From NCBI GenBank assembly GCA_015061765.1, contig SUVZ01000098.1, forward strand, positions 1 to 11,026: DNA of 11,026 nt, in the 5' to 3' direction. This document shows positions 1-5,946 of this stretch, piece by piece. Made by a program: the position numbers and the translations under genes. The DNA comes from Lentisphaerota bacterium (GTDB lineage Bacteria; Verrucomicrobiota; Kiritimatiellia; RFP12; UBA1067). Every line of letters begins with the position of its first letter. Position 1 is the first letter of the stretch. The notes under the pieces are model-generated. The model had not been told where the DNA came from. It searched no databases and saw only the letters and a program-made list of their open reading frames with translations.

Positions 1-169
1 CGAAAACACCTCCGCCGCCAAGCGGAGCAATTGCCGCTGATTCGAAGGCACTCCATACGGCGCACCCACAGGCAATTTTTCAGTTATCGCAAAGCGAAAA
101 CTGGCACTTCACCCTTTATTTATGGACATGTGGTGATTTTCATGCCCGAAAAATGGGCAAACTCCAGAA
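1..169 (+). repeat. Left copy of long inverted repeat
   Basis: The first 169 bases reappear as the reverse complement at 10700-10869. By eye the two copies differ at four substitutions and one base in an A-run near 150. Identity stops just after CTCCAGAA (about 169), where the left copy runs into a palindrome and the right copy into unrelated sequence. The repeat may continue leftwards beyond the window, because its outer edge coincides with base 1. One plus-strand frame (starting at base 3) is open through the whole copy with no start codon in view, so it could be a gene fossil or simply an open dispersed repeat. No transposase or recombinase is associated with it. Confidence 0.93.
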
Positions 170-199
170 TTTTCGCGTCTGTCATTATCGACGCGAAAA
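170..199. promoter_or_regulatory. 10-bp palindrome at the repeat boundary
   Basis: A perfect inverted repeat, TTTTCGCGTC (170-179) and GACGCGAAAA (190-199), is separated by ten bases. It starts at the base where identity with the right repeat copy ends, and lies immediately upstream of a TGATATAAT box. The T-run is on the 5' side and the A-run on the 3' side, which is wrong for an intrinsic terminator of plus-strand transcripts. An operator, or a structural end of the repeat element, fits better. The protein that might bind it is unknown. Confidence 0.55.
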
Positions 200-208
200 T
201 GATATAAT
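200..208 (+). promoter_or_regulatory. Extended -10 promoter for kinase-sigma operon
   Basis: TGATATAAT (200-208) is a full match to an extended -10 element (TGn followed by TATAAT). No good -35 hexamer lies at the usual distance, which extended -10 promoters can tolerate. Transcription would begin near 215, giving a leader of about 85 bases before the kinase start at 299. The palindrome at 170-199 would overlap the polymerase footprint, so regulation there is plausible. A weaker alternative is TTGACG at 220-225 with a poorly matching -10. Confidence 0.5.
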
Positions 209-298
209 AACGACGTTTTTTGACGGAGAGACTGGGTCTTTAAATGAAAGCAACGATAATTTTATGGCAACCTCAAGTATAAAGTTGCAGGTGAAAGT

Positions 299-1681
299 AT
301 GGCAAATTGCGGTCAGTGGCACCTTGAACGGGAAATCGGGCATGGCGCGTACGGTGTGGTTTTTCTCGCCGAGGGACCGGATGGTGAACGAGCGGCCGTG
401 AAGGTTTGCCGCCGCGATGCCATCGGAGAAGAACGCTACGAACGCGAACTGCGCGGTGCGAAACTGTACAGAACGATCCCGCCGCAGGAGGGTCTTGTCC
501 GCATGAGGGAATTCGTGGAGGAATCCTGGGGTTTCTATGCGGTTATGGATCTTGCGGATGACGAGTTCGGCGACAGGGATTTTGCTTTGGACGAATATCG
601 TCCGAAGACGCTGGCTGACGTCATCGAAGGCGAAAAGGCATTGCCGCTCGATGAATGCGTGAAACTCGGCATGGCGCTCGCCAAAGGTCTCGCTACGCTT
701 CAGCGGCATCACCTCCTGCACCGCGACATCAAACCCGGAAACGTGATATATGTCGGTGGCCGCCCTGTCCTTTCCGACCCCGGACTGCTGGTCGAAGAAT
801 CCGAGGCGACATCACTCGTCGGAACGCCGGGATATGTTCCGCCCGAGAATTTCACGGATGCCGCAAGCGACATTTACAGTCTCGGCCTTACGCTCAAGGC
901 CGCGAGCTTCGGTAGACGTCTGGAGGATCTGGACAAGGGGCCCGCGCTCGAGGCCGATACCGGCGCAAAGTTCTTCCCTGCGTGGTGGCGCATTCTCAAC
1001 AAGGCGACCGATCCGGTCCCGTCCCGCCGCTACCGGTCGGCCAAGGCGCTTCTGAAGGAGTTGTCGTCACTGCGCGTCAAGATGAGGATTCCATCAATCA
1101 TCAATATCTTGTCGGTCATGATGGCCTGCGGATTGGGTGTTGCCGTCTATTTCGCAATCTCGGCAAGAAATATGATCAGGGAAAAAGACAGCCAGACTCG
1201 TGACTATGTTGAACGCGAAAGGCAAGAAACGATCAGGTCGATAGAATCCATGAGGAAGAATCTGGATGCCGATCTTGAACCCATGAAGCGTATTGCATCC
1301 ATAGCCCAGGAATTGAATGATCTGTCGGCGAAGGATGATGCCGTATGGTCTTCATTTCGCGGATCGTATTTCTGCCATACGGATGAATCTCATATGCAAA
1401 GGCTTAAAAGGGTCGAGGAGAAGGATCCGGTCTGCGCAGCGAAAATGCGCGGCATTCTCGACGAGATGCGGGAGATTGACAGGAAGGGAGACGAAAACAA
1501 CCGGCGAATTAAAGCTTTGCAGGAAAAGAGCAGGGATAAAGCCGTGTCGGTGCAGGGGGCTTCCGAAAGATATAATCAGGCTGAAATGCTTTCGATGGAG
1601 AATGAAAAACTCGTCAAAGCATGGCTGGCGCTTCTTGAGCGGTTTACAGAAATGGAAGATGCGGTAGAGATGCGAAAATGA
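299..1681 (+). CDS. Membrane-anchored Ser/Thr protein kinase (PknB-like)
   Basis: A 460-residue protein with an N-terminal Hanks-type kinase domain (about 7-260). Visible motifs are the glycine loop GHGAYG (14-19), ATP-anchoring lysine in AAVKV (Lys35), catalytic HRDIKPGN (141-148; Asp143, Lys145, Asn148), metal-binding Asp160 in an unusual SDPG instead of DFG, GTPGYVPPE in place of the APE segment (176-184) and SDIYSLG (190-196). A single hydrophobic segment (about 266-288) follows. The last 170 residues are charged and helical, probably coiled coil, and would lie outside the membrane as a sensor or partner-binding region. The start at 299 has an AGGTG ribosome site (289-293) five bases upstream. 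The stop overlaps the next gene's start (ATGA), indicating translational coupling with the sigma factor. Catalytic activity is likely because Lys35, Asp143 and Asp160 are present; the Phe-to-Pro change in DFG is atypical. Substrate unknown; the adjacent sigma factor is the obvious candidate. Confidence 0.93.
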   Translation: MANCGQWHLEREIGHGAYGVVFLAEGPDGERAAVKVCRRDAIGEERYERELRGAKLYRTIPPQEGLVRMREFVEESWGFYAVMDLADDEFGDRDFALDEYRPKTLADVIEGEKALPLDECVKLGMALAKGLATLQRHHLLHRDIKPGNVIYVGGRPVLSDPGLLVEESEATSLVGTPGYVPPENFTDAASDIYSLGLTLKAASFGRRLEDLDKGPALEADTGAKFFPAWWRILNKATDPVPSRRYRSAKALLKELSSLRVKMRIPSIINILSVMMACGLGVAVYFAISARNMIREKDSQTRDYVERERQETIRSIESMRKNLDADLEPMKRIASIAQELNDLSAKDDAVWSSFRGSYFCHTDESHMQRLKRVEEKDPVCAAKMRGILDEMREIDRKGDENNRRIKALQEKSRDKAVSVQGASERYNQAEMLSMENEKLVKAWLALLERFTEMEDAVEMRK

Positions 1682-2304
1682 CCTACAGACACTTCAACAA
1701 CGAATCGACGCGCTCGAGCGTCATCAGGGCTGTCGCCGACACCGAGAACGCGGCGGCATGGAACAGGCTTTTCGACCTTTACGCCGGGTTTGTCTATTCG
1801 ATTGCGCGTCGCAAGGGGTTGAACGATGCCGATGCCGACGATATCGTGCAGATGGTATTCGCCGATCTCGCGCGGAACCTGCCTTCATTCCAGTACGACC
1901 GCTCAAAGGGCAAATTCAGGTCGTATCTCGCGGGACTTGTCCATTGGCGCGTAATAGACAGATTGAAAGCGGTAAGGCGCGATGCAGATTTGAAAGCCGG
2001 CTTCATGGAAGGGGTAAAGGCGACCGGTCCGGGGAACGACGAATTCGCCGACCGCGAATGGAAGGCCGTCGCGATGGATAATGCGTTGCGACGGATAAAA
2101 TCGAGTGTTCGCCCCGAACACTATGCGGCGTTCGTGGCAAGCACGGTGGATGGGCAGGATACGGAAACGGTGATGAAGCTCTACAACCTCTCCCGCGACA
2201 ATCTGTACCAGATCCGCAAACGCCTTTCCGAGAGACTGCGCAAGGTGATGCCGGAGGTTCTTGCCGAGATGGACAATCCCGATATGCCCGGTCCGCTGAC
2301 TTGA
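1678..2304 (+). CDS. Sigma-70 family (ECF-type) RNA polymerase sigma factor
   Basis: A 208-residue protein with the two-domain layout of ECF sigma factors. Region 2 spans about 25-100: WNRLFDLYAGFVYSIARRKG, then DADADDIVQMVFADL, the core-binding helix equivalent to DAEDLVQEVF, then KFRSYLAGLVHWRVIDRLKAVRRD, the -10 recognition segment. Region 4 spans about 130-192 and ends in a helix-turn-helix, VMKLYNLSRDNLYQIRKRLSERLRKV. Length and order fit the family. It starts inside the kinase stop codon (ATGA overlap), so the two are almost certainly co-translated. No anti-sigma gene is visible. Kinase-linked ECF groups are known in Planctomycetes and relatives, where phosphorylation is thought to control the sigma factor; this pairing suggests the same here but does not prove it. 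Target promoters are unknown. Confidence 0.92.
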   Translation: MTYRHFNNESTRSSVIRAVADTENAAAWNRLFDLYAGFVYSIARRKGLNDADADDIVQMVFADLARNLPSFQYDRSKGKFRSYLAGLVHWRVIDRLKAVRRDADLKAGFMEGVKATGPGNDEFADREWKAVAMDNALRRIKSSVRPEHYAAFVASTVDGQDTETVMKLYNLSRDNLYQIRKRLSERLRKVMPEVLAEMDNPDMPGPLT

Positions 2305-2405
2305 CCGCGTCCATAATCGGCGGCAGAAAGTCTTTTGTCAGATTTTTCGGTTTCCTCCGTATATCAGTATGCTCACAAGGAGCGTCCGGCAGAGAGAGCC
2401 CGGAT

Positions 2406-2454
2406 AGGTCTGCGGCGGCGAATCCGTACGTGCGGCGTTTTTCGCCGCAGACCT
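2406..2454 (+). terminator. Hairpin after sigma gene, possible terminator or attenuator
   Basis: A perfect 12-bp inverted repeat, AGGTCTGCGGCG (2406-2417) with CGCCGCAGACCT (2443-2454), is followed by the short T-tract GATTTT. A second left arm, TGCGGCG (2431-2437), can pair with the same right arm (2443-2449) around a TTTTT loop. Two mutually exclusive hairpins are therefore possible. It lies about 100 bases after the sigma stop and just upstream of the next promoter box, where a terminator would be expected. The T-tract is weak, so termination is uncertain. Confidence 0.4.
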
Positions 2455-2461
2455 GATTTTG

Positions 2462-2470
2462 TGGTATAAT
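2462..2470 (+). promoter_or_regulatory. Extended -10 promoter before structured RNA region
   Basis: TGGTATAAT (2462-2470) is a complete extended -10 element, with no clear -35 at the standard spacing. Predicted initiation is near 2477, directly ahead of the structured stretch and about 360 bases before the first gene of the export cluster (2840). This implies a long leader or an independent small RNA. It also suggests that the downstream genes are not solely dependent on read-through from the kinase-sigma operon. Confidence 0.5.
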
Positions 2471-2476
2471 AGGAAA

Positions 2477-2839
2477 CCGTTGCGGGGCAGGGATGAATGC
2501 CGGTGCCACCGTGACAAAACAGATTTCCCGCGCAGGGAGGCGAAGAATAGTAGCCCAACCCCTGCGGACATGGGATGCGTCACGTGAAAGCCTGAGAAAC
2601 TTCACCGGAAAGACGCAAGAGAAGGGTAACTGCCCTCATAATGCAGTTTCGCCTCCTTCGGTGTATCTTTCCGGGCTCTCTCAGGCGCCTCACGTGATGC
2701 ATCGGAGGAGGTTTTCGTTTTCCGCCCCGCCGATGTCTGAACAGGGCGAAAGCCTGAGGGAGGCGCGGCGTGGAACGTTGCCTCGCACACGTTAGATGCC
2801 GAGTGAAAGTCTGCGAGAGGACACGAAAAGTAGTAGCAT
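2477..2839 (+). ncRNA. Candidate structured leader or small RNA
   Basis: No convincing protein is encoded in these 360 bases, but they hold an unusual density of stems. First is a GGGG-CA-GGG / CCC-AA-CCCC pairing (2484-2492 with 2554-2562). Next is the rod at 2574-2703. Then come a CATCGG/CCGATG hairpin (2700-2735), a GAAA-tetraloop hairpin (2742-2756) and a GAGGC/GCCTC hairpin (2760-2784). A GATG...GYGAAAGYCTG motif recurs three times (from 2574, 2732 and 2795). CGAAGAATAGTAGC (2541-2554) returns as CGAAAAGTAGTAGC (2824-2837) just before the next start codon. The strand is assigned from the upstream extended -10 box and the downstream plus-strand genes. The segment 2493-2515 has the look of dispersed GGCA...TGCC intergenic repeats, so part of this may be repeat-derived. 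No known riboswitch family could be matched by eye. Confidence 0.35.
2574..2703 (+). repeat. Long interrupted inverted repeat (rod-like hairpin)
   Basis: Five stems stack in register. They are 2574-2587/2690-2703 (14 bp, one G-U), 2590-2597/2679-2686 (8 bp), 2605-2612/2667-2674 (8 bp), 2621-2625/2655-2659 (5 bp) and 2628-2633/2643-2648 (6 bp), closed by a nine-base loop. Internal loops are 2/3, 7/4, 8/7 and 2/6 bases. Perfect stems separated by fully mismatched loops resemble a folded functional RNA more than a decaying inverted duplication. The last four bases of the outer arm (2700-2703) also pair in the next hairpin, giving a possible switch. Confidence 0.8.
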
Positions 2840-3238
2840 ATGGATACAGATGAAGAGAAGACCGACACAATCAAAACATTGATTATCGAAAAGATTCGAC
2901 AGCAGCGACAGTTCACTTCTCCACGGGAGACCGTGAGCGAGGAAGATATTCGTGCAGAGGTGGAAAAATATTTGCGTGTGGTGTGTTTCAACCTTCCAGG
3001 TGAAAATGATCCAGAAAATAATAAAGAAGGCGCAGAGTTTGCGAAAATCATGTTCTGTACTCACCAAGACCTTCATGCTGCGGCGGTAAATAAGATCGTT
3101 GAAATGATTATGGAAGAGCGAAATGATCTTGTCGATTATCCGCATCTCCGTAAGAAAATTGGAGATGCCATGACGAGGAACTTTCGCGATTTATATGATG
3201 GCGTCTCTTACAAAACTTTAGAAACACCAAAGTCATAA
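2840..3238 (+). CDS. Hypothetical small acidic helical protein
   Basis: A 132-residue protein that I do not recognise. It is charged and predicted mostly helical, with no signal peptide, membrane segment or metal motif; two cysteines (49 and 73) are isolated. Helices are likely at about 7-22, 33-48, 64-72, 79-93 and 100-118. The ATG at 2840 lacks a normal ribosome site: the only purine-rich run, GAGAGG (2815-2820), is 19 bases away, and TAGTAGC directly precedes the start. Translation may depend on the structured upstream RNA or on a non-Shine-Dalgarno mode. It precedes the large secreted gene by 32 bases and uses similar A+T-richer codons, so it is probably the first gene of that cluster. 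It could be a cytoplasmic regulator, but nothing in the sequence shows this. Confidence 0.65.
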   Translation: MDTDEEKTDTIKTLIIEKIRQQRQFTSPRETVSEEDIRAEVEKYLRVVCFNLPGENDPENNKEGAEFAKIMFCTHQDLHAAAVNKIVEMIMEERNDLVDYPHLRKKIGDAMTRNFRDLYDGVSYKTLETPKS

Positions 3239-3270
3239 GCATTATAGACAATAAGTAAGGAGATAAAACA

Positions 3271-5895
3271 ATGAACCGAGTTTTGAGTGCAGTGGCTGTT
3301 GCAATATTCAGCGCGTGTGTGGTTTCTTGGCAACTGCAAGCAGGAGTTGTCAACATTACGCAAGGTTCGACAAGCGGTTATACGATGACGGACGGCAATA
3401 CTTATGTCATTCAAAACTCGGTCTCGTTCTCAAACTCTACGGCTGGGGGTAGTGGAATGTCTATAGAGGATGGAGCGACGGTCGTTCTTTATGTCCCGGC
3501 CGGCATCTCGCTTACCGCGGTAGGAGCAAACGGTAGCGGCCAGATTGGTGGCGGCGCAGGAATTCGTGTGCCTGAGACATCTACGCTCGTCATCACTGGC
3601 GATGGTATGGTGAATGCAATCGGGGGTAATGCCGGGAATGGATCAGATGGTGGGCATGGTGGAACCCCCAAAGGTGGTATCGGTGGAGATGGCGGCGGTG
3701 GCGGTGGTGCGGCCTTGGGTGGGGCTGGAGGTACTGGTGGAATGTATGGGGCTACAACGGGTAAGCCAGGAAATAATGGAGAAACCATGGGAACGGTATT
3801 CGTCTTAGGGGGCGTGGACATAGTTGCATGTATAGGTCAAAACGGTACTGCTGGGCATGGGGGCTATTCAGGAAGTAGGCAGTCAAATGTGCCAGCCTAT
3901 GATCTAGACGGGACGGTATATTATTATAATCTAGGTGGTGGCGGCGGAGGCGGCGGAGGTGGTGCTGGTGCGACTCCAGAATTAGGAATTGGTGGTGGCG
4001 GTTCTTCGGGTGGCGCAGGCGGGAACGGGACTAGGGGTGAGTCAAGTTCTAGTAGTAATGTTTCTAATGGGAAACAAGGAGCAGGGGGAAAATCAACGGT
4101 TAGTAATGGTTGGGGAGGCTCTGGATATGAGGGAGGGGCCGCTGGCGCGGAGGGTGGCTCTGGCACACTATATATATCATCAACAGCAACTGTCAATGTT
4201 GAGAGGGAGTATTTGTCTGTTACAACACATCAGGCTGCTCAGTATACAATAACATTTGAGGTCAATGGTGGACAATTCGCATCGTCGGTCGAATCATTGA
4301 CGGCTACGCTTGGATGTGAATTGCCAGATTGCATCCCGACTCCTACACGGGCGTATTTTTTGTTTGACGGATGGAGAACTGCGACCGGAGAAGAGTACTA
4401 TGGAGCGTCTGGACTGAAAACCAAATCGTCCTATTCTATAGCTGGTGATGTTGTACTTTATGCGCAATGGCGTTCGGCAGTTCTCCCTGATAGTGGCTTT
4501 TGGCTCCGAGACAATTCTGAAACGGGTTGGTTTGTCGATTCAGGTACTGGCGAAGAGGTGGTCTTCCGTAGCGGAGAAATCGGAAATAGCACAAATTCAT
4601 GGATGGAAGCGACTGTCGTAGGACCCTTGCCGCTCTCGTTTGACTGGAAGGTTTCGTGCAATACGCGAGGCCATTACTTGGCGTGGTTCATCGATGGCGT
4701 GGAACAAGCGCGTATTCGCGGCGAGGTGGATTGGACGACAGTTACCGCCACAATTCCGGAAGGGGAGCATGTCGTGAGGTTTGATTATGTAAAAGGTTCC
4801 ACGGCGGCTGCTGGAGAGGATAAGGGGCAAGTCCGAAACTTCACTATGGGTTTACGTGTTGAAACAGATACAATGCAGGTATTGTGGGATTGGACGACGA
4901 ACTACTGGGTCGATTGCTCCATTGTCGGCAAGGGGACGACGACGTATGAGGCGCAATGGGTTGCCGAGGGAACGAATCTCGTGATTCCGTTCTCCGTCAA
5001 TACGCCGTTCTACTCGCTGTCGCTTTCGGGTGATGCAGAAGGAGCGGTTCTTGGAGATGGTATCATAACGGTTCCAATAACGGCTCCTCGTTCGATTGCG
5101 CTTAACGTAACCGAATACACATACGATGCGGCACTAGACGGCGGACGCCTATCGTGGACGTCGGGTGGCGCGGCTAACTGGATTCCGCAGGGCGAAGTGT
5201 CGCATGACGGGCAGGACGCCGTGAAAAGCGGCGAAGTGACAGGCGATGATGTTAGTACGCTTTCCACTTCCGTGAATGGTCCAGGAACGCTGTCTTGGTG
5301 GTGGAGGCTTGACATGACAGACTGCGCAGGGGTGGATGTGTTTGTTGATGGTGTGTTTGTCGAGTCGCTTGATACTGTTTCAGATTGGGTGTCGGCGTCC
5401 GCCGATATCGTAGGAGATGGTGAACATTCTGTTCGTTTCGAGTTCTGGAACGCCGGAACTGCTGCGGCAATATCCGATTGCGCCTATCTCGATCAGGTGT
5501 CATGGACGCCGGAAGGAGGTGCGGCTGATTATACGGTTACGACACCCGAGCCAGTGCCGTATTTATATCTCGACACGGAATGTCCAATGTTACTTGCGCA
5601 GTACGGTGGTGACTATGAAGCTGCGGCAAAAGCAATGTCGGCGAATGGGCGCAACAAGGTGTGGGAATGCTTTGTTGCGGGAATCAGTCCGACAAATGAG
5701 ACGGCGAAGTTCGCCGCGAAGATTGAGATGAAGGATGGTGCGCCGGTTGTGACATGGGAACCTGACCTGAACACCAACGGCATTGTCCGCATCTACAAAG
5801 TGTACGGTAGCGAGACGTTGGAGAACGGCGGCGATTGGCAGTATCCGACCAACTCGCTCCACATGTTCTTCAAGGTCATGGTCGAAATGCCGTAA
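3271..5895 (+). CDS. Secreted glycine-rich InlB B-repeat surface-type protein
   Basis: An 874-residue exported protein with a strong ribosome site (AAGGAG, 3257-3262) eight bases before ATG. Residues 1-24 form a signal peptide (cleavage probably after QLQA). A beta-rich start follows (25-115). Residues 116-298 are a long glycine-rich segment including a run of ten or more glycines at 222-231. Residues 324-403 form an InlB/Listeria-Bacteroides B-repeat: YTITFEVNGG, then YFLFDGWRT and VLYAQW. Two similar beta-sandwich modules follow (about 405-528 and 620-748), sharing the pattern FxDGV, DW, GEHxVRF, GxAAA. The end (about 775-874) is a compact module with NKVWECFVAGISPTN, VVTWEPDLN and FFKVMVE, resembling tails I associate with gut Kiritimatiellia exported proteins; a sorting role is possible. 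The role is likely surface adhesion or carbohydrate/host contact, but no enzyme motif is seen. It is followed by two more exported genes. Confidence 0.88.
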   Translation: MNRVLSAVAVAIFSACVVSWQLQAGVVNITQGSTSGYTMTDGNTYVIQNSVSFSNSTAGGSGMSIEDGATVVLYVPAGISLTAVGANGSGQIGGGAGIRVPETSTLVITGDGMVNAIGGNAGNGSDGGHGGTPKGGIGGDGGGGGGAALGGAGGTGGMYGATTGKPGNNGETMGTVFVLGGVDIVACIGQNGTAGHGGYSGSRQSNVPAYDLDGTVYYYNLGGGGGGGGGGAGATPELGIGGGGSSGGAGGNGTRGESSSSSNVSNGKQGAGGKSTVSNGWGGSGYEGGAAGAEGGSGTLYISSTATVNVEREYLSVTTHQAAQYTITFEVNGGQFASSVESLTATLGCELPDCIPTPTRAYFLFDGWRTATGEEYYGASGLKTKSSYSIAGDVVLYAQWRSAVLPDSGFWLRDNSETGWFVDSGTGEEVVFRSGEIGNSTNSWMEATVVGPLPLSFDWKVSCNTRGHYLAWFIDGVEQARIRGEVDWTTVTATIPEGEHVVRFDYVKGSTAAAGEDKGQVRNFTMGLRVETDTMQVLWDWTTNYWVDCSIVGKGTTTYEAQWVAEGTNLVIPFSVNTPFYSLSLSGDAEGAVLGDGIITVPITAPRSIALNVTEYTYDAALDGGRLSWTSGGAANWIPQGEVSHDGQDAVKSGEVTGDDVSTLSTSVNGPGTLSWWWRLDMTDCAGVDVFVDGVFVESLDTVSDWVSASADIVGDGEHSVRFEFWNAGTAAAISDCAYLDQVSWTPEGGAADYTVTTPEPVPYLYLDTECPMLLAQYGGDYEAAAKAMSANGRNKVWECFVAGISPTNETAKFAAKIEMKDGAPVVTWEPDLNTNGIVRIYKVYGSETLENGGDWQYPTNSLHMFFKVMVEMP

Positions 5896-5946
5896 TGCAT
5901 GATCAAAACAGTCTTTGTTTTTAAACCCAAAAAGAAAGGAAAACCA

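Noticed and set aside
170..199. Intrinsic terminator for a plus-strand transcript
   Set aside because: The stem is followed by an A-run, not a T-run, on the plus strand and leads straight into a promoter box.
2003..2605. Minus-strand ORF opposite the sigma gene and adjacent gap
   Set aside because: Arg/Pro-rich translation antisense to a clear sigma factor gene, with no domain or ribosome site.
2574..2703. Glycine riboswitch on the minus strand
   Set aside because: CACCGAAGGAG and TCTCAGGC resemble its conserved core. However, the AGG that should be unpaired is locked in an 8-bp stem, the hairpin expected before CACCGAAGG and the AAAAGGAC segment are missing, and no minus-strand gene follows. 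An Infernal RF00504 scan would settle it.
2493..2795. Plus-strand 100-codon ORF in the gap before the small gene
   Set aside because: It runs through the rod hairpin and both arms of several stems, lacks a ribosome site and has low-complexity Arg/Ser/Pro composition; better explained as structured non-coding DNA.
3489..4196. Proline-rich minus-strand ORFs
   Set aside because: They are the complement of the glycine codons in the secreted protein; Pro-rich antisense frames are expected there.
5899..5946. Upstream start of the CxxC protein at 5899
   Set aside because: It would put 16 lysine-rich residues before the signal peptide and has no ribosome site, whereas the ATG at 5947 has AAAGGA at good spacing.
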